From the NCBI GenBank assembly GCA_964650735.1, contig CAZYUT010000010.1, positions 1-33,415 of the forward strand: DNA of 33,415 nt, in the 5' to 3' direction. This document shows, one piece after another, positions 16,043 to 24,341 of this stretch. Numbering within the stretch: the first letter of the stretch is position 1; every line of letters starts with the position of its first letter. Source of the stretch: Dichotomicrobium sp964650735 (GTDB lineage: Bacteria > Pseudomonadota > Alphaproteobacteria > Rhizobiales > Rhodomicrobiaceae). Below the pieces are notes generated by a model that was given only the letters and a program-made list of their open reading frames with translations, was not told the DNA's origin and did no database searches. The translations under genes were made by a program, and so were the position numbers.

Positions 16043-17035
16043 TTAGTCGTGCTCCGCACCGGTAACGCCGCTGATGAGATTGGCGCGCAGCAGCCGCTCC
16101 GCCGATGGCGCTTCGCCCAGAGGGCGCGACGGTGCGTTGAAGGCCCCGCGCACGCGGCGCAAGCGCGCGATCGCCTCCGCCACTGTGATCCATGCGAACG
16201 CTACAGCCTCGCCGGGCCGGGTTTGAGCCAGCCGCCGGACATCCGCGCGGCAGACCACGCCGATCTTTGCATAGCCACCGGTCGGCTGGCGGTCCGCCAT
16301 CAGCACGATGGGCTGGCCGTCTCCCGGCACCTGGATGCTGCCCATAACAATGCCTTCGGAGACGATGTCGCTGCCCCGCTCAGCCATGAGCATTGGGCCT
16401 TCGAGACGGTAGCCCATGCGGTCGGCACGCGGCGAGACGCGCCATCCGGCCTCGGTCAGCCGCGCTTTCGCCTTGTCGGAGAACATGTGGTCCTGCGGGC
16501 CGGGCACCACGCCGAGCGGGCCAGCGGCCAAGCCCGCAAACGGATCGGCATATTGCGCGAGACCCGGCGAGACCATGGGCTGGTCGTAGGGTTGCAGCGC
16601 ATCGCCCTCTCCGACGCGGTAGCCGAGACCGGCGCGGGCGTGATACGCGGCGGAGCCGAGCACCTCGGGCGCGTCGATGCCGCCCGCCAGCGCCAGATAG
16701 GCCCACATGCCCGCACGCCCTGGGCGCACCTCAATCTGCTGGCCCGCCGCCAGAGCGCCCGCGAACGGCGCGGCATAGCTTTCGCCATCAACGATGACCT
16801 GGAAGCCCGGCCCCGAAACGGCGATGGCGAGCGCTCTCTGCGCCTCAAACCGCCCGCCGCCCGGCCCGATCTCCAGCGCCGCCGCGCCCCGCGCATTGCC
16901 GAGTAGCCGGTTCGCCAATTCATGCGCGGCCCAGTCCATCGGCCCGGATTCCGACACGCCATAGCGCAGATAGCCTGGCCGCCCTGCGTCCTGCAAGCTC
17001 AGGCCCGGCCCCGCCGAGAGCAGGCGCAGGGTCAT
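16043..17035 (-). CDS. pxpC: 5-oxoprolinase subunit PxpC (biotin-dependent carboxyltransferase-like)
   Basis: A 330-residue protein of the KipA/PxpC family. It opens with the characteristic GPGLSLQDAGRPGYLRYGVSESGPMDW and contains the conserved stretches PGPQDHMFS and GSIQVPGDGQPIVLMADRQPTGGYAK. With PxpA and PxpB it forms the ATP-dependent prokaryotic 5-oxoprolinase, which opens pyroglutamate to glutamate. The start overlaps the pxpB stop codon by four bases. The domain is full length. Earlier databases call it allophanate hydrolase subunit 2. Confidence 0.92.
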   Translation of the reverse strand: MTLRLLSAGPGLSLQDAGRPGYLRYGVSESGPMDWAAHELANRLLGNARGAAALEIGPGGGRFEAQRALAIAVSGPGFQVIVDGESYAAPFAGALAAGQQIEVRPGRAGMWAYLALAGGIDAPEVLGSAAYHARAGLGYRVGEGDALQPYDQPMVSPGLAQYADPFAGLAAGPLGVVPGPQDHMFSDKAKARLTEAGWRVSPRADRMGYRLEGPMLMAERGSDIVSEGIVMGSIQVPGDGQPIVLMADRQPTGGYAKIGVVCRADVRRLAQTRPGEAVAFAWITVAEAIARLRRVRGAFNAPSRPLGEAPSAERLLRANLISGVTGAEHD

Positions 17036-17745
17036 GGCTTGATCCGCTCGGCGGCCGGCGCGTCCTGCGCGGCCAGCGCTTCAAACTCGACCGAGGAAAC
17101 GGCGCGCAGCCGGATCGCGTCACCCGGCTGAAACGGCACCATCGGCACGCGCTCCGGCGAAAACATCTGAACCGGCGTGCGCCCGACGACATACCAGCCC
17201 GTCGGCATCGACACAGAGGCGATGCTCGCCTGCCCGCCCGCGATCATCACGCTGCCCGGCGGCATGGATGCGCGCGGCGTCGCGCGTCGCGGGATCGCCA
17301 GCCGCTGGTCCAGCCCGCCGAGATACGCGAAGCCCGGCGCAAAGCCATACATGTAAAGCCGCAGCGGCGCGGCGATCAGCGCCGCGATGATTTCGCGGGT
17401 ATCGAGCGCGGTTTGCTCCGCCACCGTGGTCAGGTCATCCGCGTGCGCGCCCTCGAAACAGGCCGGCACCGACCATTCGCGCGGGTTCAGATCCGCTGGC
17501 TGGGGCGCCAGCGCATCGAGCCGCGCGATCAGCGTATCCCGCGCAATCCGCTCCGGGTCATAGATGACCAGCAGCGCGCGGTAGCTCGGCACGGTCTCGC
17601 GAACCCCCTCGATCCCGGCCGCGTTAATGGCCTGATCGAGCGCCAGCACCCGCTCGTGCGCCGCCGGATCGATCGCCTCGCCCAGCTCGATTGATAGCGC
17701 CGCCTCGCCCGCGTCCTGTATGCGCGCACCGGCCAGCCCGCTCAC
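17032..17745 (-). CDS. pxpB: 5-oxoprolinase subunit PxpB
   Basis: A 237-residue KipI/PxpB-family protein. The C-terminal half shows the family signature GFAPGFAYLGGLD, RRATPRASMPPGSV and GWYVVGRTP. The start is a GTG at 17745 that overlaps the pxpA stop (GTGA), and its own stop overlaps pxpC, so the three subunits are translationally coupled. PxpB and PxpC form the part of the complex proposed to act on a phosphorylated 5-oxoproline intermediate. Length is normal. Confidence 0.92.
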   Translation of the reverse strand: MSGLAGARIQDAGEAALSIELGEAIDPAAHERVLALDQAINAAGIEGVRETVPSYRALLVIYDPERIARDTLIARLDALAPQPADLNPREWSVPACFEGAHADDLTTVAEQTALDTREIIAALIAAPLRLYMYGFAPGFAYLGGLDQRLAIPRRATPRASMPPGSVMIAGGQASIASVSMPTGWYVVGRTPVQMFSPERVPMVPFQPGDAIRLRAVSSVEFEALAAQDAPAAERIKP

Positions 17746-18518
17746 GACGCATCCCCGCGCGAAAACGGCTGGACGGCGTAGCCCGCCGCGTCCAGCGCCG
17801 CGCGCACCTTCTGGGCGATCGGCAGCGCGCCGGGCGTATCGCTGTGAATGCAGATACTGTCGATAGCTGTCGGCAGACGCTTGCCGGACTCGGTGATCAG
17901 CGCGCCCGCATCGAGCATGGCAATGACCCGCTCGGCGATGAAATCCGGGTCGGTCAGCACCGCGCCGGGCGTGCTGCGCGGCATCAGGTGGCCGTCCTCG
18001 TCATAGGCCCGGTCGGCGAAAATCTCCCGCGCGACGCGCAGCCCCGCCTTCTCGCCGACCCGCTCGATCTCGGTGCCCGCAATCGCCAGCAGCCAGGCCT
18101 CCGGCGCGACGGCATGCGCCGCCCGCGCCACCGCGCCGGCCACGTCCGAGTCGCGCGCGGCGAGATTGGCCAGCGCCCCATGCGCCTTGATGTGATCCAC
18201 GCGCGCGCCCACCAGCGCGGCGCAGGCGGCCAGCCCGCCGATCTGGTAGGCGATCATGCGTTCGATCTCGGCGGTGCTCATGGCGATCATACGGCGGCCA
18301 AAGCCCTGCTTGTCGTCATAGCCCGGGTGCGCGCCGACACCGAGGCCGCGCGACTGCGCTTGCGTCACGGTGGCGACGATAGTATCGGGGTCGCCCGCAT
18401 GGCCGCCGCAAGCGATGTTGACCGAACTGACGCAATCCATGATCGCGTTGTCGTCGGCCAGCCGCCAGGGGCCATAGCTCTCGCCGATGTCGGCGTTGAG
18501 GTCGATGCGTCTTGTCAT
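17742..18518 (-). CDS. pxpA: 5-oxoprolinase subunit PxpA (LamB/YcsF family)
   Basis: A 258-residue LamB/YcsF protein. Conserved blocks are IDLNADIGESYG at the start, VNIACGGHAGDP, GVGAHPGYDDKQGFGRR, HIKAHGALAN, and the C-terminal ICIHSDTPGA. PxpA acts with PxpBC to hydrolyse 5-oxoproline, a spontaneous damage product of glutamine and of glutathione breakdown. It lies 32 bases after a gene for a 624-residue membrane protein on the same strand, which may be its operon leader. Confidence 0.94.
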   Translation of the reverse strand: MTRRIDLNADIGESYGPWRLADDNAIMDCVSSVNIACGGHAGDPDTIVATVTQAQSRGLGVGAHPGYDDKQGFGRRMIAMSTAEIERMIAYQIGGLAACAALVGARVDHIKAHGALANLAARDSDVAGAVARAAHAVAPEAWLLAIAGTEIERVGEKAGLRVAREIFADRAYDEDGHLMPRSTPGAVLTDPDFIAERVIAMLDAGALITESGKRLPTAIDSICIHSDTPGALPIAQKVRAALDAAGYAVQPFSRGDAS

Positions 18519-18550
18519 GTGCTCGTCTGCGCCGCGGCGGGCGCGGCGCG

Positions 18551-20425
18551 TCAGCCTTCGGGCTTTTCGATCAGCCCGGCGACATCGCCGCTCAGCCTGC
18601 CGCGATCCTGCTCGCGCCTCTCATTACCACGCCCAGCTTGATCCTCGTCGGGATCGTTTTCAAGCGTCGCTTCGTTGAGCAGCACGAGAAGCGGTGTCAA
18701 ACCCTCAGTATCAACCAGCCGGTAGATTTCCACGTCGCGCTTGGCGTCCTTGCTCCAACCGGCGATGTCGAGCGCGCGCTCGGCCTTGGAAAGCAGCCCA
18801 TGGTTGCGCATCGGACGCGGGCTGTCCTCGGGCGCTTCGGCTTGGCGGGCTTCGCGCCGGCGGTCGCGATACAGGCTGAGGTCACTGAAACTGTCGCGCT
18901 CTTCCTCCTGGCCAAACGCCTTGAGTTCTTTCTCGGTCAGCGCGACGATAAGCTTGAGGTCGTCGAGCACGCCCGCAAGCTGGTTCATTGCCAGCGCGCG
19001 CCGCTCCTCTTTCTCGTCATCCTGACAGCTGTAGAGGTTCGGGATGACGAAGTAGGAGGTGTCGCGGTGGTGCACGAAGTGCTGGCGCACCCATTCCAGA
19101 TCGGCGTCCGGCGCGCGGGCAATGGCAGTGTTCAGCGCGGCGCTGAGTTGGCGGACAACCGCCGACGTCGGCATGTGCAGGCGGGCCTGTGTGCGCGCCA
19201 GCGCGTCGCGGCGCGTCGGCGGCGTGGCTGGCGGGTTCAGGACCATCAGCGCGAACAGCCCGAGGTCTACGCCAATGGCGGCCAGCAGCGCGATCAAGTC
19301 TCGCCCTGTCAGTCCGGTGACCGATGCGGCGCCATTGCCATTGTCTGGGACCGCGAAACCATTGCCGATGTAATCAATCAGTCCCGACATATAGGCGCCG
19401 ATATTCGTCCAGAGCAGGCGGATCGCGTTCGCGACGCCTGCCGGCCCCTCGGTGAACTCGGCCGTGCGAAGATCGAGCACCACCGGCTCGTCGGCTTGAT
19501 CCGCCGCCTGGCGCAGCCGCTCCGCCAGGGTCGGATCGTAACAGGAGAAACCTGCTCGCCCCGGCGGGATCGAGACCACATTCGCCAGCGCGCGCATTTC
19601 GGCGGCATAGGACGCGCCCAACTCGTTGCTGCGCGCGGCGATACTGCGAGCGCGGCTGCGGATTTCCTGGGCGCGCTGCTCGAAGGCGCGCTGGCGCTCG
19701 GCGACGGTCTCACCGGAGAGGTTGGTCGCGCTCTGGCGCAACTCCGAGACGTCCTGCTGGACGGGCGTAATCCATGACCGCGCGATGCTTTCCCTCAGGG
19801 AGGCGACCGAGTCGCGCACCCCTTCGCGCGCAGCATAGAGTGGCCCGCGCCCCGCGCCGGACGGACGACCGCAGCTTCCGCCGACGGTCTCCTCGCGCTC
19901 CATCTGCGTCTCGGACCACGCGACGACGCTGTCCAGCTGGACCTGCACCGCATCGAGTCTGGCGGACACCGAAGCCCCGGCGGCGCGCGCATCCTCTTGC
20001 AGCGCGGCCAGGCTGGTCCGCGTTGCTTCTGCGCCTGCGATCAGGCTCCACCAGAAGCCGTAGCCGAAGCCCACCGACCAGAGCAGCAGGAAGATGTAGA
20101 GCGGGAAGGTGATCAGCCGTTCGCTCCAGCGCCGTTGCGCGCCGAAGGTCTCGCGAAGCGCCAACCACATCAGGAAGGTGAGGGTGATGACGACGACGGT
20201 GACGAGAATTTCGTTAGTGACAGACAACACGCCGATATCGCGCGCCTGCTCGGGTGCGCCTTCAGCTTGCACGCCGATAATGAAATCGGTCATGCCCACC
20301 CAGGTCGCATAACCAGAGATCACCAGCAGCAACAGCGACGCAATGCCGATCAGCGCGTTGCGGCCGAAAAGATAGTCGATCGTCCGCCCCCAGGCGGTAT
20401 ACACCGTTGCCCGTCCGTCGGTCAT
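18551..20425 (-). CDS. Large membrane protein of unknown function, upstream of pxpABC
   Basis: A 624-residue protein I cannot assign. Three membrane helices occur near residues 24-44, 72-91 and 104-130. About 240 residues of helical, partly coiled-coil sequence follow (ASVSARLDAVQVQLDSVVAW and onwards). A fourth helix lies near 375-395 (DLIALLAAIGVDLGLFALMVL). The last ~230 residues are hydrophilic and probably cytoplasmic. This looks like a periplasmic coiled-coil loop held between two membrane blocks. I chose the ATG at 20425 because AGGA precedes it and earlier in-frame residues are Arg/Cys-rich and overlap the acetyltransferase gene. A plus-strand frame opposite it is judged a shadow. Confidence 0.75.
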   Translation of the reverse strand: MTDGRATVYTAWGRTIDYLFGRNALIGIASLLLLVISGYATWVGMTDFIIGVQAEGAPEQARDIGVLSVTNEILVTVVVITLTFLMWLALRETFGAQRRWSERLITFPLYIFLLLWSVGFGYGFWWSLIAGAEATRTSLAALQEDARAAGASVSARLDAVQVQLDSVVAWSETQMEREETVGGSCGRPSGAGRGPLYAAREGVRDSVASLRESIARSWITPVQQDVSELRQSATNLSGETVAERQRAFEQRAQEIRSRARSIAARSNELGASYAAEMRALANVVSIPPGRAGFSCYDPTLAERLRQAADQADEPVVLDLRTAEFTEGPAGVANAIRLLWTNIGAYMSGLIDYIGNGFAVPDNGNGAASVTGLTGRDLIALLAAIGVDLGLFALMVLNPPATPPTRRDALARTQARLHMPTSAVVRQLSAALNTAIARAPDADLEWVRQHFVHHRDTSYFVIPNLYSCQDDEKEERRALAMNQLAGVLDDLKLIVALTEKELKAFGQEEERDSFSDLSLYRDRRREARQAEAPEDSPRPMRNHGLLSKAERALDIAGWSKDAKRDVEIYRLVDTEGLTPLLVLLNEATLENDPDEDQAGRGNERREQDRGRLSGDVAGLIEKPEG

Positions 20426-20537
20426 CCGTCCTGCTCCCCCATCGCCCCGGCAGCACGCAGCGCGCAACCCGGCGCGCCCCGTCACGTTTTGGCACAACAA
20501 CGCGGGAATAGGAAGGATTTGACGCGATTGGGCAGGT

Positions 20538-21077
20538 CTACGGCGCCCACAGCCCCGGGCGGCGCCAGGGTGCTGGCACCTCGAGCGACCCTTCCAGCGG
20601 CGTACCGGCGAGAGCAAGGGACTGCCAGCCGCCCCGCCATTCCTCAGGCAGCGGATAGGGCGCAGCAACCTGCGTCTCAGGCGCGAAGCCATGACGGCCG
20701 TAATAGTCCGGATCACCAAGCACGAAGACACGGCTCGTACCGGCGTCTTTCAGGCGCTGCAGCCCGTCGCTGATGAGCGCCGTTCCAACGCCCTTTCTCT
20801 GCTGGTCCGGCGCGACTGCCAAAGGACCGAGCAGCGCCACGCGCTGAAGATGTCCGGCGACGCGGCAGGGCGTGAAGACGACGTGACCGACAACCGCTTG
20901 CCCCACTGTGGCAACCAGGGAGAGCACGCCGTTATCGTCCGCGAGCAGCGCCGTCACCAGAGGAAACAATTCCTCATCCGGGAAGGCGTCGCGGTAGATC
21001 GCCTTCAGCGCGTTAAGGTCCCCTGGCGCGCTTTCGCGAATTTCGCGTTCAGGACGTCGGTTGTCGTTGTCGCCCAC
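20538..21077 (-). CDS. GNAT-family N-acetyltransferase
   Basis: A 179-residue acetyltransferase. The acetyl-CoA-binding motif A is seen as LLGPLAVAPDQQRKGVGTALI, followed by VFVLGDPDYYGRHGFAPE, a stretch typical of the YhbS-like branch. Substrate is unknown. I chose a GTG at 21077 because GGGAG is six bases upstream; ATGs at 21104 or 21101 and the frame start at 21131 are alternatives with poorer binding sites. The gene follows the photolyase by few bases on the same strand and may be co-transcribed with it. Confidence 0.87.
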   Translation of the reverse strand: MGDNDNRRPEREIRESAPGDLNALKAIYRDAFPDEELFPLVTALLADDNGVLSLVATVGQAVVGHVVFTPCRVAGHLQRVALLGPLAVAPDQQRKGVGTALISDGLQRLKDAGTSRVFVLGDPDYYGRHGFAPETQVAAPYPLPEEWRGGWQSLALAGTPLEGSLEVPAPWRRPGLWAP

Positions 21078-21134
21078 GTTGCGCTCCCGGCCAAAAAGCA
21101 TCATTCGCCGGTAAAACCGCTTGCCGCGCAAGCG

Positions 21135-22574
21135 CTAATCGCCGCGTTTGATTTTCTCGAACGCGGCAAGGGCGCGCTTTCGCGCGGCGGCATGATCGAC
21201 AATCGGCGCGGGGTAGGTCTCGCCGAGCCGGACGCCCGCATCGCGAAGGACATTCGCCGGCGCATCCCAGGGCGCATGGATATGCTTGGCAGGCATGTGG
21301 GCCAACTCCGGCACATACTTGCGGACATAGGCGCCTTCAGGATCGAATCGTTCCCCCTGCTTCACGGGATTGAAGATGCGGAAGTAGGGTGCAGCATCCG
21401 CGCCGGACCCGGCTGCCCACTGCCATCCAGCGGAATTGCTGGCGAGGTCGGCGTCAACGAGCGTGTCCCGGAACCATTCCTCGCCGCGCTGCCACGGGAT
21501 CAGCAGATCCTTGATGAGGAACGACGCGGCGATCATGCGGCAGCGGTTATGCATCCAGCCGATCTCGTAGAGCTGGCGCATGGCCGCATCCACGATCGGG
21601 TAGCCAGTCCGCCCGCGCTGCCACGCCCGGAGTGCCTGCTCGTCCTCATCCCAGGGAAATTCGCGAAACTCCGCGCGCCAGGATGTGTCGGGCAGATCCG
21701 GCCAATGAAAAAGCAGGTGATAGGAGAACTCGCGCCAAACGACCTCGCTCAGGAAGGACTCGACGCCCTTCGCCGCACCAGAGGAGGCGCGCGGCTCGGC
21801 GGCATGCCAGACCTGGCGCGGGCTGATTTCGCCCCAGGTGAGATGCGGCGACATGCGTGAGGTGCCGTCGATGTCCGGGCGGTCGCGCATCTCGGCGTAG
21901 TCAGCGGCGGCTTCATCGAGGAACCAAGACAGGCGCTCGTGCGCGCCCTGCTCACCCGGGGTCCAGGTGGCGCGCAGGCCGCCGGCCCAATCGGGTTTTG
22001 TCGGCTCGAGTCCCCAACTTTCGAGCGCATCGCTTTCCGGCCAGGTCTCCGGCGCGGGCAACGTGTCTGGCGCGGGCAACGGCTCGGGCGGCCCCCCGCG
22101 CGCGAGGATCGCCTTGTAGAACGGCGTGAACACCTTATAGGGCGAGCCGTCCTTGGTCGCCACGTTCTCCGGCTCGAACAGAATGCGCCCGCCGAACCGC
22201 TTGACGGTCACATCCGCTGCCTCCAGCGCGGCGCGAGCAACCTCCTGCGCGCGGATCAGGTCCGGTTCGTAAGCGCGCGACCAGTAGACAGCCGCCGCGC
22301 CCACCTCTTTCGCCAACGCCGAGAGGATCGCCGCGGGATCGCCGCGCCGCAGGATCAGCTTCGCCCCCTTCGCCTCCAGATCGCGCGCCAACGACCGCAG
22401 GCTCTGCGCCAGCCCCCATTTGCTCGCCCCGCCCAGCGGCCAGCGCACGGCATCGTTATCCGGCAGGATAAATACCGGCACGACAGATCCATTGCGCGCT
22501 GCGGCGTGGAGCGCCGGGTTATCACGCAGGCGCAGGTCACGCGTGAGCCATAGGATTGTGGTTTGTTGAGTCAT
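21135..22574 (-). CDS. phrB: Deoxyribodipyrimidine photolyase
   Basis: A 479-residue class I photolyase/cryptochrome-family protein that uses blue or near-UV light to split cyclobutane pyrimidine dimers. The N-terminal alpha/beta antenna domain starts TTILWLTRDLRLRDNPAL. The C-terminal FAD domain has GTSRMSPHLTWGEISPRQVW, EVVWREFSYHLL, WMHNRCRMIAASFLIKDLL and WQWAAGSGADAAPYFRIFNP, including tryptophans expected for electron transfer to FAD. The start MTQQTT at 22574 fits the family; an in-frame start 14 codons upstream is unlikely. A light-sensing BLUF gene lies about 15 kb away in the same window. Confidence 0.96.
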   Translation of the reverse strand: MTQQTTILWLTRDLRLRDNPALHAAARNGSVVPVFILPDNDAVRWPLGGASKWGLAQSLRSLARDLEAKGAKLILRRGDPAAILSALAKEVGAAAVYWSRAYEPDLIRAQEVARAALEAADVTVKRFGGRILFEPENVATKDGSPYKVFTPFYKAILARGGPPEPLPAPDTLPAPETWPESDALESWGLEPTKPDWAGGLRATWTPGEQGAHERLSWFLDEAAADYAEMRDRPDIDGTSRMSPHLTWGEISPRQVWHAAEPRASSGAAKGVESFLSEVVWREFSYHLLFHWPDLPDTSWRAEFREFPWDEDEQALRAWQRGRTGYPIVDAAMRQLYEIGWMHNRCRMIAASFLIKDLLIPWQRGEEWFRDTLVDADLASNSAGWQWAAGSGADAAPYFRIFNPVKQGERFDPEGAYVRKYVPELAHMPAKHIHAPWDAPANVLRDAGVRLGETYPAPIVDHAAARKRALAAFEKIKRGD

Positions 22575-22826
22575 AGCTTGCTTATGTCTACCGGCGGACG
22601 AAGCGCAGCGTGCCACCTGGATGGACCACGGGTGGATGGCCCACAGGCCACCTTGCGCACGCGCTTGCGCATTCTATACTGACGGAAAGCCTATGCGTTC
22701 GGCTACGCCCGCGGCTGGAAGGAAGATCACGATGCCACTCAGACAGCCTGCCCGGCCGAACCTCTACGATAACGCTCCCGCGTGTCCTGCGCGCCTGCGA
22801 TCAACCATTCAGTGTATGCTGCTCCA

Positions 22827-23762
22827 ATGCTGATGTCCCGCTTCATGACGCCCGCGCGCTGGCTCGAACGCGAAATTCACTGCATCGAGAACGAGCTGGA
22901 CCCTCCATTCCTTGTTGAGCGGCCGGCGGCGCTTGTCACGCCGTTCATCTTCAACTCGCCGCATAGCGGCCGCATCTATCCGTCCATTTTCATCAAGACA
23001 TCGCAGCTCAGCCCGCAAGCGCTGCGCATGTCGGAAGACCTGTTCATCGACAAGCTGTTCGCGCCGGTCGTCGATAAGGGTGCGACGCTCATGAGCGCGC
23101 GTTTCCCTCGCGCCTATCTCGATCTGAACCGCCAGCCCTACGAACTGGACCCGGCGCTATTCGCCGACAAGCTGCCCGATTACGCCAATTCAAACTCGCT
23201 GCGTGTGATCGGCGGACTCGGCACGATCCCGCGCATGGTGAACGAGAACGAGGAGATTTACGCCGCGCCGCTCCCTCTGAGCGTTGGGCTGGCGCGGGTT
23301 GAGCGGCTCTACCAACCTTATCACGACACTCTCGCCCGGCTGATGGACGACACCCGCGACAGCTTTGGCCGCGCCTTCCTGATCGACTGCCACTCCATGC
23401 CTTCGCATCTCGGCGAAACGCCGGGCATCCCGCCCTATGACATCGTGCTGGGTGACCGTTTCGGCGGCTCCTGCGGGCGCGATCTTGTCGACTTTGCAGC
23501 CAGCACCTTCGGCATGATGGGCTATCGCGTCGGCCTGAACAAACCCTACGCTGGCGGACACATCACCGAATTTTACGGCCGCCCGGCGGATTGCATCCAC
23601 GCGCTGCAGATCGAGATCAACCGGGGCCTTTACGTTTGTGAAAAGACCTTTGAAATCAAACCCGGTTTTGCCAAGTTAAAAGAGAATATTGCCGAACTGG
23701 CCGAGCGGTTGATCACCCGCTTCTCGCCCGGCGCGCAGTCGCTGCGCACGGCGGCGGAGTAG
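22827..23762 (+). CDS. N-formylglutamate amidohydrolase family protein
   Basis: A 311-residue hydrolase of the N-formylglutamate amidohydrolase (HutG-like) family. Visible are FNSPHSGRIYP near residue 40, DLNRQPYELDP, LIDCHSMPS with probable zinc ligands, NKPYAGGHITEFYG and LQIEINRGLY. The classic reaction is release of formate from N-formyl-L-glutamate in histidine breakdown, but no hut genes are nearby, so the substrate here is open. The gene is divergent from the photolyase gene across about 250 bases in which I see no definite element. Start choice between 22827 and 22833 is uncertain; neither has a good ribosome-binding site. Confidence 0.88.
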   Translation: MLMSRFMTPARWLEREIHCIENELDPPFLVERPAALVTPFIFNSPHSGRIYPSIFIKTSQLSPQALRMSEDLFIDKLFAPVVDKGATLMSARFPRAYLDLNRQPYELDPALFADKLPDYANSNSLRVIGGLGTIPRMVNENEEIYAAPLPLSVGLARVERLYQPYHDTLARLMDDTRDSFGRAFLIDCHSMPSHLGETPGIPPYDIVLGDRFGGSCGRDLVDFAASTFGMMGYRVGLNKPYAGGHITEFYGRPADCIHALQIEINRGLYVCEKTFEIKPGFAKLKENIAELAERLITRFSPGAQSLRTAAE

Positions 23763-23808
23763 CGCGCCGGATGCCGACGCCCATCGCAACACGGGAGAAA
23801 AAACGATA

Positions 23809-24159
23809 ATGGACGTGCCTGTCGAAATCGCCTTCCGCCACGTGGACAGCTCCGAGGCGGTCGAAAATCGCATCCACGAGCATATCGAGAAGCTCACTCA
23901 GGTGTTTGACCGTCTGGTGAGTTGCCGCGTCACGGTCGAGCTGATCTCCGGCCACCGCAAGGGGAACAAGTTCCTTGTGACAGTCGAGGCGAATGTTCCC
24001 GGCAAAGCGCATTTCGTCGGCCACAGCAGCACCGACGAAAACCATCAGCACGACGACGTCTATCTGGCGATTCGCGACGCCTTCGCCGCAGTGCGCCGCC
24101 AGCTTCAGGACTACGCAGGAAAAGTCCGCGACGACAAACGCAGCGCGGACATGGGCTAA
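23809..24159 (+). CDS. HPF/RaiA-family ribosome-associated protein, short form
   Basis: A 116-residue protein matching the S30AE/HPF domain: VPVEIAFRHVDSSEAVENRIHEHIEKL at the N-terminal helix-strand, then KFLVTVEANVPGKAHF and VYLAIRDAFAAVRRQLQDY. Such proteins bind the 30S subunit and hibernate or protect ribosomes in stationary phase. It lacks the C-terminal dimerisation domain of the long HPF usual in Alphaproteobacteria. It may be a second, specialised copy. A GGGAG sits about 14 bases before the ATG, 46 bases after the amidohydrolase. Confidence 0.85.
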   Translation: MDVPVEIAFRHVDSSEAVENRIHEHIEKLTQVFDRLVSCRVTVELISGHRKGNKFLVTVEANVPGKAHFVGHSSTDENHQHDDVYLAIRDAFAAVRRQLQDYAGKVRDDKRSADMG

Positions 24160-24341
24160 CGCCACCCTTGGGCGTCCTCGCTGTGGGCGGAAACCCGGCG
24201 CCCGCACCCTGAGCGCCGGCGGCTCTGGCGCGACCCCCGTTTTTGCGATACGGCTCCCCGCTACCGGGCCGATTGTCCGGGCTGCGCGTCCGGATTGACG
24301 ACCAGCGCCTTCACCGCAACCCGTTTGACAGGATGCCGGCC

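Noticed and set aside
18512..19777. 421-residue plus-strand frame opposite the large membrane protein gene
   Set aside because: The minus-strand product has clean membrane helices and a good ribosome-binding site; the plus frame has random-looking composition.
24213..24244. GCGCC/GGCGC hairpin followed by a short T-run after the HPF gene, as a terminator
   Set aside because: The stem is only five pairs with a large loop and the T-run is several bases away; too weak to list.
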